64,000 nucleotides of DNA, taken from Cliona cf. orientalis. Its lineage: Eukaryota; Porifera; Demospongiae; Clionaida; Clionaidae. Of the stretch, positions 34,124 through 46,300 are shown piece after piece (the stretch's first letter is position 1; each line of letters begins with the position of its first letter). The DNA is taken from the NCBI GenBank assembly GCA_963930775.1, contig OZ005696.1, positions 5,332,001 through 5,396,000 of the forward strand. The letters are read 5' to 3'. The notes under the pieces are model-generated. The model saw only the letters and a program-made list of their open reading frames with translations, had not been told where the DNA came from and did no database searches. A program made the translations under genes and the position numbers.

Positions 34124-36460
34124 CTAAATCTGGACAGTAGTTCTGGTATTCTTTGATCCCAGTTTTATGAGCTCGCTAGAAGTCACTTTTGGGTCCATGA
34201 GTAACCGTCTGTTAGTTTGACAGTGATCCAGGGGCTGCATTTGAAGTCTTCCACTCTCTGAAGTCTCACTACCACTCTCTGTATCATCATAGTTGTCCAA
34301 CTGTGAGCAAGAATCAGTGCGGCTGAAGTAACCGCTGTCTCCAGGGATAATCTCGTCAGAGAGTTTAACACCACTCTGGGTAGTTTTAGGCGCACCAGTA
34401 ATCGACTCCGGAATGAAACCTAATTATTAGTGTAAATAGAGCAATTCATACCTTTAAGTTTGCGCCTAGTCTCTTACAATGTCAGGGATTTATGTGCATA
34501 GCGCACAATAGGGTGTATCCCCCCCTCCCCCCCCCTCCCCCCCATTTCAGGTTGGATAAAACCCTGGATATCATACAAGATCAATTCAATTTCAAGCAAG
34601 TTTGTGATGCAATGCACACACAATTCTATTAAAATGTTTCATATCAATCCATGTGCACCAAAATTATTGAATATAAACACCCTATGTGACACATCATACT
34701 CTATTATGCAAAAATGAACCTGGGCACAAAACCAGTAATAATGATATTATAGCTATATACATGTAAGCAGTTGGTACACCAGAGGCAGAAGTGGGTAGCT
34801 ACTAACCTCTTTGTTTGAAGTATCTGAGTGAATCGCTGTAGCCCTGATGAAACAGCTCCTCCAGGGCTTCTGCTGAGGTGGGATACAGAGCCATCTTTAA
34901 CCGAGATAGGTTCTGGGAAGTAACTTGAAACGGCTGGTCACAGTAGACAACGTGGCGAGCAGGGCTGGACTCCATTGGAGGGCAGATGGACGACTCACCA
35001 CTGAATGGGGTCACTGAGATGATGTTAGGATCCGATACTAAGGGAATGTTGCTGGTAAGTCCACCATCAAAGCATCGCTACAGCAAAAAAATTTAATAAT
35101 AGCTAGCTATAGCTTGACATAGACATAGGTACATATACAGCAGTTTTTGAGTGACTTAGTTGAATACCATTATTCTCATTTCCAGACTCCTATGGTCATA
35201 ATATTATTTTATCCCCACTAGCAATTTACTTTCTGTGGTCATGAAAAACTTGACCATATCCCAGGCCCAGCAGCTGCTTCATATGGTAAAGGGTCGTTAA
35301 TATAGTGCGTACACAGTCCAAGCCATATCAATGCTGGGACCTCAATCACAGAGATGGAGTCTGAGACGGACTCTTGACCTCGATAGTGACAAGTTTCAAT
35401 CACAGGAGACAAATTCGATAGAGCCATACAGCTTCCGAACATCAGGTTGGTCGCAGCATGGTACCCTAATTTAGTTTTTGCAGGTACATGTAGCTCTCAA
35501 ACTATGAAATTTGTGCCCTCAAAATTTTCCCGGCCACTATATAGGTGTTGCTCAACAGCCATAGCTAGCCACACATTGCTAATATGAAGCAAACTACTAT
35601 CTCTATTCACAAACTCGTGCTGCACTATTACTATGAGCTCATTTCCTCATGTGTCTTCCCACTATGCTGCAATTAAATATTATAGGAAGGAAATTCCACC
35701 TTTGAAGTATCAATACTGCAAGGATATGAGACACCTTTGAAGTGTAAATACAGGAAGGAATTACCAAGATATGCGACCTCTTTGAAGTGCAGTGACATGC
35801 CATACACATGTACATGTACATATATAGCATACAGATATGAAATTTGATAGACGTAATACACTTACTCTTCCCCTGATTACTGGGAGTCCATTGATGCCTC
35901 CATAACCTGGCATCATGCTACTGCCAACAATTGCCTGCAATAGAACATAACAAAAACGAAGTAATATTCATTATATTATCTGTAATTACAGTAGAAGAAT
36001 GCCTCACATTGATTAGCTCTTTGCGAGTCGTAAAGTCCGTTAGTAGCCAATTCGTAGGTAATCCAAAACCATCAAACACGCTCAACGAAATGTGAACACG
36101 ATTTCTACACAACCTGTGTGCATCTTGGGGAAGGATTGCCTCAAGAAAGTCTCTCACTCGTGAGAGGAGGTTAAATGATGGACTCGCAAAACCCAAAATG
36201 GAGTATTCTCTTGAAAGTTTAAACGTCTCCAATGCCCACTCGTAGGTCATCAAGAAGTCACACTTGCATGCGACACACACCGCAGCAAATGCCCCCGCAG
36301 AGGCTCCATACAGCTGCTCAAACTCGTCCAGCACGTCAGGCGCGTGGTCTCTTAAACACTGGCACACTCCAACATAATAGACACTGAGAGCACCACAGCC
36401 ACCAAACGAAATCTGGAGTCCTGATGACTTGAGAATAGCGGCACCTTCGCATGAGGTCAT
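34124..36460 (-). CDS. ATGL-like patatin phospholipase, copy 2, 4 exons, 362 aa
   Basis: Exons: 36008-36460, 35866-35934, 34807-35077, 34124-34419, with the same intron phases as copies 1 and 3 and a total of 363 codons. The dyad is intact: GASAG (Ser 54) and FDGG (Asp 178). One oddity is in the glycine-rich loop, FGGCGALSVYYVG, where copies 1 and 3 and ATGL have Gly in place of the Ser. This may reduce activity. The tail is longer than in copy 1 (ending SKNTRTTVQI). It is the upstream partner of a segmental duplication with copy 3. Cell role as for copy 1; substrate not determined from sequence. Confidence 0.9.
35195..35460. repeat. CCCAGTAGC-family MITE fragment
   Basis: CCCCACTAGCAATTTACTTTCTGTGGTCATGA is followed by CTTGACCATATCCCAGGCCCAGCAGCTGC and an interior like 13535-13760 (GGTAAAGGGTCGT, AGTGCGTACACAGT, TTTCAATCACAGGAGA). 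It looks like two element ends fused. It lies in intron 2 of lipase copy 2. Confidence 0.6.
35685..35800. repeat. Intronic minisatellite, about 45-bp unit, about three copies
   Basis: Units share CCTTTGAAGTGTAAATAC, AGGAAGGAATTACCA and AGGATATGAGACA. The same array occupies the same place in lipase copy 3 (40188-40300), and a single degenerate unit remains in copy 1 near 20300. Confidence 0.75.
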
Positions 36461-38039
36461 AATTCAACCGTGAATGACAAGAGGAACGTCAAATCGTTGA
36501 TATCTGATTTTCGAAACTATACTGAACGCAAGAACGGTCACTTTGGCGAATTGGCGATTCGGCAACCATGGCCATTTATAAGCAGCACTGACAGGGGGAT
36601 CGCACATCGAACCCGTGTACTTTTCTACTATAGACGACGTCAGTAATAAGTCATTGTTACTCAATATAATAATTATTATTGATTAACCATTCTGGGGGTG
36701 TGGTCTCGTCGTAGTCGCTCTACATGTACGAGTGGATGCTCTGAAAATCGATTGAGCGCTCATGCCTCTCAGCCTCTATCTACCAAGAATGTTGCTCATT
36801 AATAACTGCTGTGATACTGGAAATGGAGCAGATATAGAGCACCGGTCTATTAAATCATTTGTTGGGGGTGTGGTATCGATTAATATCACGATTGTCCCTT
36901 GCGTGATTTGGAGTATCCGAGAGATAATTTGTGAGGCCTAATCAATCAACTGGCCAAAAAAGTCATTAATTTTAGCTTGCTCATAGCTCCCATTGCAAGA
37001 CTTGAGAATGCATGCAAGAAATCAGTCAGAATCTACTTGGGGGGGGGGCAAAAATGAGTTCCTGGGGGATCATTTCATAATTAAATTTTGCTGTACACCT
37101 GTTGCTCTGTTTGTGTAATAACATGTAGACTTAGACACCTGTGTATGATCATCAGATTCTGATGTCAATATTATCAGTACTAGTATGGTGCATCCAGTAC
37201 ACAATCTATATACCGGTAGCTACCAGAATTGAGCAAAACTCTATAAGGCTGCATATAATTATGACAAACTGCATTAATTTTATGTCTAGTTAGCCCAGCA
37301 CAACATGCAGCTGCAGGTGCACAGCCAGAGAGCTTGAGGAGGATCGACAGCTAGTGCATGTGTATCCTTTAAGCCACACTGATCCATGAGTGCATGCTCT
37401 TTCTGCCCTGCGAGACTAGGCTCCATTATGGTTGGTGTGTTTCCACTGCTTAATTTTCCAAGTAGAAGGGGCAACCATTCCATGGCCAATTCTACCCTTC
37501 TACTATCAATAATATTATTAAATTATGCTATGAGTGGCCCCTTTCGGTCGTGGATCATCATCACATCATCCTAATAATTTTACAGTGTCATGACATTGCA
37601 TTGTGTATGTATTGTGCCTGATCAAGTTCAGTAGTCATCTCACAATTAAATAAATCAGTAGATATACCGTAGTTAATCGAATACAGTGTATGATCCAATC
37701 TAACGTAAGAAATTAGCATTAAGACTTCTCATAACATGTAAAATTGAAATTATTTTTTTTTCATACGTAGTATTAGATTGGTATAATTATTATAATATTA
37801 TTATACTAAGTGTTGGATGCTGTGCACATGTATTATGAATTTCTTTAACAATTATGGACATGCGTATGTATGCAAAACGAGCTTGACTCAGTATTTAAAT
37901 TTGGAAATGGTCGTTAGAAATACACAAGCTTCAAGGCACAGTTGACGATGGTCACCATTATTGGAGTATGCAATGCTATAGACCCACTTAACAATCTTCA
38001 TAATATTAAACAAAAACTAACAATCTAGTAACTCTAAAG
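36461..38039. other. Spacer between lipase copies 2 and 3
   Basis: Contains the copy 2 promoter, a GGGGGTGTGGT motif repeated near 36690 and 36865, and a block at 37260-37350 that is an inverted relative of 23630-23690 and 21365-21420. From about 37590 it aligns with the downstream flank of copy 2. No gene seen. Confidence 0.5.
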
Positions 38040-41000
38040 CTAAAGCTGGACATTAGTTCTGGTATTCTTTGATCCTAGTTTTACAAATCCTGCAAGCTTC
38101 TTACTAGATGTCATTTTTGAGTCCACGAGTAACCATCTGTCAGTTTGACAGTGATCCAGGGGCTGCATTTGAAGTCTTCCACTCTCTGAAGTCTCACTAC
38201 CACTCTCTGTATCATCATAGTTGTCCAACTGTGAGCAAGAATCAGTGCGGCTGAAGTAACCGCTGTCTCCAGGGATAATCTCGTCAGAGAGTTTAATACC
38301 ACTCTGGGTAGTCTTAGGCTCACCAATAATCGACTCCGGAATGAAACCTAATAGTAATGTAGATACATGTACAGGAAGTCAGAATCTTTCAGATTCACAT
38401 CATCATAATAAATTATTTGTGTCCAGACTTTATTATCATACAAAAGTCAGTCAAGAAAGTTTATAATCTCGTCCCCAGACCCCACCCTCGAGGAGGAAAA
38501 GGGTCTGGTGAACTTAGGCTGAATCCTTGGTTCTCACTCTATGGCGCACACTGACAAGGCCATGCAAACCTCGGTTCTGACTGGTCGCTATGGCTGCATT
38601 TGCATGTGACTGCAACCACAGGTAAAGCATAATAGTAGTCTATATTATCTATGGGTAAAGCGAACTGTGAACCTGATTGGTCAGCGAAATTGAATAGCTT
38701 ATACAGCTATACAGCAATGTTGTATTCCCGCGGTATGCTTGTCATGTGACCGAGCCAGAGCTGGTAGGTGGAAATTCCTCAGCGCAGGTCCATGGATTCT
38801 GCCCAAGTTCACCAGACCCTTTTCCTCCTTGGAGGTTGGATCTGGGGACGAGACTAGAAGTTGGTGATGTGCTATCATGCAACATGTTGGGTAATTTTGG
38901 GGTGAGCATTACATTTGGCGAAATGGCTCTCCATTGGTATTGACAAAGTTTGAATTGGCTATCGGAATGCTTGGCGTGTTTTTAATTTGGTGATCTATAC
39001 CAAATTCGCCAAATAGAAAACCTCACCGAAGCTTCCCGCTATAGTACGGTATCTAGCATTCGAAGGTTATGAAAAGGAAGGGTTGGTATGTCAGAGGTGG
39101 AGGTGGGTAGCTACTGACCTCTTTGTTTGAAGTATCTGAGTGAATCACTGTAGCCCTGATGAAACAGCTCCTCCAGGGCTTCTGCTGAGGTGGGATACAG
39201 AGCCATCTTTAACCGAGATAGGTTCTGGGAAGTAACTTGGAACGGCTGGTCACAGTAGACAACGTGGCGAGCAGGGCTGGACTCCATTGGAGGGCAGATG
39301 GACGACTCACCACTGAATGGGGTCACTGAGATGATGTTAGGATCCGACACCAAGGGAATATTGCTGGTAAATCCACCATCAAAACATCGCTGCAGCAAAA
39401 TAATACATGTACATGTATATAGCAAGTGAGTACTGGTATTCTCATTCCCAGACTCCACTAGCAATAATTTACTTTTCTGTGGTTACGAGGTAATTTTATG
39501 TATAATGAAACCAATGATGTAAGTATGAAGTAATCTATGAGTAGGGCCTTACTTGATTGAACTTTTCTGAGACTTAAAAATTAGAACAGTTACTGTTAAT
39601 ATGTAGAGTATCTGATGCATGTATCCAATGAATACCTTATAAGCTACATATTACTTTCTGACTGGACAAATTTCACGTTGCCTTGGGTGGGGCATGCCCT
39701 AATTTAGTGGAGAAAACGTTTGCAGGTAGCTCTCAAACCACGAAATTCATGAAAGTTTTCTACCTCAAAATTTTCCCGATATACGTATATTATTATGGTG
39801 TTGCTCAACAGCCATAGCTAGCTACACATTGCTAATTTGAAGCCGACTACCGTATGATGGGTAATTTTTATGGAAAGTCCAAAAAGGCTCTCAAAATTAA
39901 TTTTCGTGGTTTTAAATTTCAGGACAGCAGCGGTATGGCACTGCACAAGCAATGATGTAATCGATACATGTGCTCAATCTCACTTGCAATCATTTTGTTA
40001 CTAAGCTATACCTACAGAGACTTGGAGCATGAGACAGAAGAATATTAGTGTTGAAGATGCTATATCAGCTGGATGGCAGTTGCTTGCTACCACTGGGAAG
40101 TGTTGGCTACGCTGTCACAATGTTTGTGGCCACGCCCATCATCATGGACTTGAATTATCACCGTAGGCATTACTTTTACACTGTAGCTAGGAAATACCAC
40201 CTTCGAAGTGTAAATACTGCAAGGATACGAGATGCCTTTGAAGTGTAAATACTGGAAGGAACTACCAGGATATGAGGCACCTTTGAAGTGCAGTTACATG
40301 TACGTGCCACACACATGTACATGTACATGTATAGCATACAGATGTGAAATTTGATAGAGGTTACACTTACTCTTCCCCTGATTACTGGGAGTCCATTGAT
40401 GCCTCCATAACCTGGCATCATGCTACTGCCAACAACTGCCTGTAATTGAACATAATAACAATGAAGTAATATTCATTATACCTGTAATTACAGTAGAAGA
40501 ATGTCTCACATTGATTATCTCTTTGCGAGTCGTAAGTAATAGTAATCTTGAGAGCCAGACCTTCACACGTAAAAGGGGAAGGTCTGGTGACATGCGTATA
40601 CCCGCGTTTGTGACAATTACCGGAAACTGGTAAGGACTAATCAGATCAAAAACGAATAACTACAAACACTGCAAATGTTAGCGCATACCTTGATTTCGCG
40701 ACAAAATGGTGATTCAGTGTAGTTATTTACTCGCACAATTTGTGGTTTGTGATGAACAAAAAAATCACATTCCATGGTATACGCATGTTACCAGACCTTC
40801 CCCCTTTTGCATATGAAGGTCCGCTCGCAAGACTAATTTAAATAATAGTATGTATATTCGAGTGACTAGCTTACATTGATCAGCTCTTTACGAGTTGTAA
40901 AGTCTGTTAGCAGCCAATTCTTAGGTAGTCCAAAACCATCAAACACGCTCAGTGAGATGTGAACACGATTTCTACACAACCTGTGTGCATCTTGGGGAAG

Positions 41001-41324
41001 GATTGCCTCAAGAAAGTCTCTCAATCGTGAGAAGAGGTTGAACGATGGACTCACAACACCCAAAATGGAATATTTTCTTGAGAGTTTAAATATCTCCATT
41101 ATCCACTCATAGACCATCAACGGCTTGCACTTGCATGCGAGGCACACCGCAGCAAATGCCCCTGCAGATGCTCCATACAGCTGCTCAAACTCGTCCAGCA
41201 AATCAGGGGCGTGGTCTGTCAAACACTTGCAGACTCCTGTATGGTAGACACCAAGAGCAGCACAGCCACCAAACGAAATCTGGAGTCCAGATGATTTTAG
41301 AATAGTACCTTCACAAGAGGTCAT
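38040..41324 (-). CDS. ATGL-like patatin phospholipase, copy 3, 4 exons, 365 aa
   Basis: Exons: 40875-41324, 40371-40439, 39119-39389, 38040-38347; total 366 codons. Dyad residues GASAG (Ser 53) and FDGG (Asp 177) are intact, with oxyanion loop FGGCAALGVYHTG. Exons 3 and 4 are almost identical to copy 2, while exon 1 differs more. A leftover piece of a second exon-1 3' end sits at about 40497-40535. The C-terminal tail carries a short insertion relative to copy 2 (SSKKLAGFVKLGSK). The likely function is lipid hydrolysis as for copies 1 and 2. It is divergent from the CNOT6 gene. Confidence 0.9.
38466..38855. repeat. MITE with CTCGTCCCCAGA ends
   Basis: The left end CTCGTCCCCAGACCC and right end GGATCTGGGGACGAG are inverted, and each is followed inward by AAAAGGGTCTGGTGAACTT or its complement (inverted ends of about 55 bp). 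Located in intron 3 of lipase copy 3. Confidence 0.8.
39857..40165. repeat. Second copy of the GGGTAATTTT MITE family
   Basis: Shares with 1122-1526 the blocks CTCAAAATTAATTT, GATGTAATCGATACATGT, ATCAGCTGGAT and CACTGGGAAGTGTTGGC. The right end is truncated. It lies in intron 2 of lipase copy 3. Confidence 0.7.
40188..40300. repeat. Intronic minisatellite in lipase copy 3
   Basis: Two to three units with GAAGTGTAAATACTG, AAGGAACTACCAGGATA and GAGGCACCTTT, positionally equivalent to the array at 35685-35800. Confidence 0.7.
40497..40535 (-). pseudogene. Relic of a lipase exon 1 3' end with splice donor
   Basis: The sequence GAATGTCTCACATTGATTA and CTCTTTGCGAGTCGTAA reproduces, on the minus strand, the last codons of exon 1 and its GTGAGACATTC donor as in copies 1 and 2. 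The functional exon 1 end of copy 3 lies about 340 bp further on and uses a different donor (GTAAGCTAG). Confidence 0.75.
40543..40836. repeat. MITE with about 60-bp terminal inverted repeats
   Basis: Left TAATCTTGAGAGCCAGACC and right inverse (GGTCCGCTCGCAAGACTA) continue inward with AAGGTCTGGTRACATGCGTATACC on both sides. It separates the exon 1 relic from the working exon 1 of lipase copy 3. Confidence 0.8.
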
Positions 41325-42677
41325 AATTTGACATAGAACTGATTGGTCAGTACCGGGGTATTACGATCGTTCTGCTGAACGTTTACTCTGTGTCTTGCAC
41401 TAGCACTTGCGGACCACAAAAATGACCGCATTGCGCCGCGCGCGCCGCGTAATTAATTTAGTCTAAATAAGCGGAAAGTGGAAATTGAAGAGAAAATATT
41501 TTCAGCCAAGCTAAAGGTTTGAAGCTGGTCAGGTTTGGTTGCTTTCTGATACGAGGACAGGCTCTCAGCAAGGTAGCGCGAGTGACCCGTGGACTCCTCA
41601 CACTGTTCTTGGGCTCGTCTGCAAGCTTACTAAACGCTGCAGATCTCTCAGTGTCAAAGGTAAGTTATTAAAACATGCTTGTATACTGTCAGAGTGGGTC
41701 GCGCTTCATACTGGGAAGAAAATTAATGTTCATTGTTTTCTGGAGTTCTTAGCTTGAGAAAGCTTTTATGTTCGGGGTATTTATTGTAGTATCACATTTT
41801 GAAACCCCTCCATACCAGGGTGTTGTACTGCTTGTATATGTTTGGATGTGTACTAGCTGTGTGGGTGGTAGTATCTACTGAGCTAGCCTTGTCTCCAGGC
41901 TCTCTTCGAGCAGGAGGCTCGAAAGAGAGCAGGTAATGATTGCTTGTGTATGTGTGAACCCTTACCAACAAAACATGGTAAGCCAGTTTTCACAACAAAA
42001 TGGCTTTCTGAAGGGCCAAAAATCAATGTATGCATTTTGTTTATATCATTTAAACACTAGCTGATGGCAACACCTTTTTTAGTGCCTGGGTGGCTTTTAA
42101 CCTTGACTGGCATAGTGTACAACTGTGTAATCAACTGGTCCATGGATAGACTCAGGCGCATGCAGTGGCTACATGGCTCATTATCTCTAATAGAGTCTGG
42201 GGATCAGGTTTAATACTGTGGGCTATTCCATTTATTGACGCTACACCCCAGTGGAGAAACGGTCTGGACATTTGATGTAATTAACGGGCAAAATCAGGCC
42301 AGGGTGCAATTAATTATGATATTTTTACCCCTAGACTACATTAAGATGTGCAACTGAACATTTTTTTGTTTTCTCACATCTTTCATACATTTTCATGACA
42401 GAGTGAAGTGAAACAATGATATTGCACTGTTCACCAAACATAGCATCACAAAGAATCTTCCACAAACACTCTTGATCCATTTCTATTCACCGAAATATTC
42501 TATCTCACAAAGAGCTGTAGATCATTCAGAGTAGCTAGTTGACCAATTTCAAGTATTTAGAAATAGTTATATAGTAGAAGTAGATCTATTTTTGAAACAA
42601 AGTTGTCGAGTCGCCTGAGAACTAGATGTGACTGGTTTGAATGTTGTGCTATTACTGGAATATGCAAGCAGTGTTGG
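41325..42677. promoter_or_regulatory. Divergent region lipase copy 3 / CNOT6, with probable 5' UTR exon
   Basis: A GC-rich stretch (41430-41455) and a strong splice donor CAAAG|GTAAGTT ending at 41659 suggest a noncoding first exon of the CNOT6 gene at about 41500-41659. The putative intron holds a truncated copy of the 21553-21989 MITE near 42225-42350. The exon border upstream of the coding ATG is uncertain. Confidence 0.45.
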
Positions 42678-43279
42678 ATGGCTTTAGTGAAAATGGATAG
42701 AGATAGACTATACGAGCCAGCTCGGCGTGGCTACACCATCATGTCCAGGGAAGACCAAAAGAATGGGAAGAAGTCCACCTTGAAGGGACTGGAGATACAC
42801 GGATACATCAAGAACCTCAGCTTAGAGCTATGGACCTTCACACACATAACGTCACTGCTACTCAGTGATAACAACCTACAGGTGGGTTAGTGATAGTGAT
42901 GAATGATATCCCATACTCCCCCGTCTCGCCACCCCCCCTCCCCCCCCCCCCCCCCCCCACACACACACACGAGTAAGCCTCCACATACTTTTGCACACAC
43001 ACACACACACACACACACACTGCTGATTGCAACCTGTTGAGTGTATCAATTAAGGCTTTGTTTATGACTGCTGTGCTAGTACTTGGTTCAGAGATAACAT
43101 TGTTAGGAGTGGTTTGGCATTGTCCTGCTTTCACTGATGCCTGTTGTTGCATGCAAAAGAATACCATAATTGTATCACAGGGATGAAATCAGTTACCACA
43201 TTCCCATTTCCCTTCACACACTCCTAATCCTACAACGTACCCATAATGTACTCACCCTCCTGTATCATTACGCCACTCA

Positions 43280-43311
<32 letters not shown>

Positions 43312-46300
43312 TCCTACTGCAGAGAATTCCCCCAGATATTGTGAAGTTGACATCACTTGTTCACTTAGACCTCTCTGGTAACAAGCTCCGTAGCCTGCCC
43401 TCTGAGCTGGGGGACATGACTCACCTCAAGGAGCTACTTCTCAACAACAATGCCCTCAGGTCCCTACCATATGAGCTGGGAAAGCTCTTCCTCTTGACGG
43501 TAAATAACCCTTTGCTTAGCAAGCACACAGAGAATCTGCCTGGATAGAGTTCTCCCTTAGACTACTGTACATGTATTTAAAGTACCCATACTCCAGAAGT
43601 GTATTATTGATCCAGTAGTGGAAGGGGCTTTTGCATACTTCATCCAAACCACAACACATGCACGTGTATTGTGTAAATTTTCCTACCTAGAGTCTATAAG
43701 CCCTTGGTAGAACTACATCAGTTGTCCTGTATGTTGTCACCGAATTGTGTTGTGTAGAAGCAAAACTCTGTTTCAGGGCTAGTGCGTTCTGTTGCTTTGA
43801 GGACAAATTACAATGTGTTCACAACAGCGGGCAGGGAGGCAGGGAGGCAGTGTTGTCTGTATTAGTAGGAAATGTGTTTTGTTTGTCGAGCTTGCGGTGG
43901 CGCAGTGCACGGACATGGCTGCCCTTTCAGCCAGTGAGGCTAACCAGATAATTACCTAACTAGAGAGGAGGCCATATCTGACAAAGTAACCACATGTAGC
44001 TGTAACTGTACATGTACATGCACCCTAGGTGTAAGTGTAAAATAACATAAGTTTTACAGGTTGCATGCGCCATGCATGCGCTATTCATAGTCAAAACTGT
44101 GTGCACGTATATTGTAAATTGTACAATGTCATGTTTATTGTAACAGCTGAGGCTCCAGACCCTATGCACCGACCGCAGGACAGGCTATCTAGCATTTATT
44201 GTAAAGTCCTTGGCTGCCTAGCTGCTTTGCTTGAGCAAATATGATGAATAATGTGCAGTTGATGACTACCACATTTTGCTGTGTCACATGAGTATCTCAG
44301 TATAATTCCTTGCCAACGGTTAAACTGATAGTACTCATTGTTTTGCTACAAGTTCCACATGGGTGCTAATTAGACCTCACCCCTGGCCATTTTGGCACTG
44401 TTGTTATCCTTCCAGACCCTGGGCATTATGGGGAATCCCCTCCAGCCAGATATACTGGAAATGGTGAAGGAGGTGAATGGAACGGCCAAACTACTCACCT
44501 TTCTCCTTGACAACCTCAACGCCCCTCCTCGACCACCAGACAGGGAGTGGCTACAGCTCTCTTCGCGGCAGAGCAGATCCTCTGGTCAGTGCTCTCTCTT
44601 ATTCTCATTTCTCCTCTCTCATCATTCTATCCATCTCTGTCAACAATACTGACTTGTTCACTTTGTCTTTTTCCTCCTTCCATATTGGTTCTCTCCCTTC
44701 CCTCTCTCTCTCTCTCTCTCCTAGTTGGTGTCACAGTGATGTCCTATAATGTGCTCTGTGACAAGTATGCTACTCGTCAGATGTATGGCTACTGTCCAAC
44801 GTGGGCCCTGAGCTGGGAGTATCGTAGAGGTATTCTGCTAAAGGAGATCATCGACAGCTCAGCAGACATCATTGCTCTTCAGGTATGCTTCTCATGTTCT
44901 GTACATAGCAATGCAAATTAGATGTACATGTTGGTGGACAAACATGATACTAGCTTGTGTACGTTGTGTACACTTTATTCACTTCCATGTTTGCAATGTC
45001 CGGTTGAATGCATGGAATAATCTGTAGTGATCTTTCAGAGTTACATGCCCTGTCATGGAACATTCGTCCCTGGAAACATATTCAGATATTTATGGTGATG
45101 AGAGATATTTACCTTTCAGGATTTATATTAAGTATGCAAGTACATGCAGTATCCAAAAGCAGCTCCTCCCTCATATAGAACCCTTGAAGTATGTATTACT
45201 GAAATGGCCCCCCACCTAAGGGTCGTCCTTTAAGAGCTCTAGGTTCAATTGTGTGTCAACATTAATTTTTATACTTGGAGTGCAGATGAGATTTTTATTT
45301 TACAAGTGTGAATATGTGATTTTCAGGAGGTTGAGACGGACCAGTACAACTCGTTCTTCTACCCTGAGCTGAGCAGGCAGGGCTATGAGGGCATCTTCAG
45401 CCCAAAGTCGAGGGCCAGGACTATGGCAGAGAGGGACAGAAAGTACGTCGATGGGTGTGCCATATTCTTCCACAAGGCAAAGTAAGTGAAACAAGGATGC
45501 ATTATAATACATGTATACATGTATATGTACGTGTAGATAATCGGGTATTATCAGTAGTGGGCATTCACTGTCCTCATGCTCATCAGATATTCACTAAGCA
45601 AACTCATTATGGATAAGTTTAGCTGCTGACCCAGGTACTATTTTCAGGGTACTAGTTTTCTTTGTGGTTCATCTATTGTTGCTCTACACAGACAGACACA
45701 TGTGGTGTACTGTAGCCATGTAGCATTAGTGCATTGTGCAATTGCTGGACATACTACTGATTACAATTTTGCAAGAATGAACCTGCAAGGTCTAATCCAG
45801 CCAGAGTGAATTGACAATAATTTCACTGGATGACCCTGATATCCTATACTGTATTATAGAGATTACATTTCTCCCACTTAAACCCATCCTAGCAGTGAAG
45901 GTGGAGTGAGTGAAGCTATGTAGGATTTGCGATGTGCAACGTGAAGTACACGTATGTAGTAGGGTAGGGATTAGGGCTAGGGCCTGGGTACATGAAGCTA
46001 CTGGTTATCATGACATTGTATGTATGCATAATAGTAGTACATCTATTATTATGTACGAAACTCTTCTTAACCAAAATTCAGGTTTAACCAGCTGAACCAG
46101 TACCTGATCGAGTTCAACCAGCTAGCCATGGCCCACGCGGAGGGTTCAGAGTCCATGCTGAACCGAGTCATGCCCCGAGATAACATTGGTATCGCCGTTC
46201 TACTCGAACTACAGACAAACAGTGGTGTACGGTTGCCATGCCAACACATCCTTGTGGCCAACGCCCACATTCACTGGGACCCTGAATTTGCAGATGTGAA

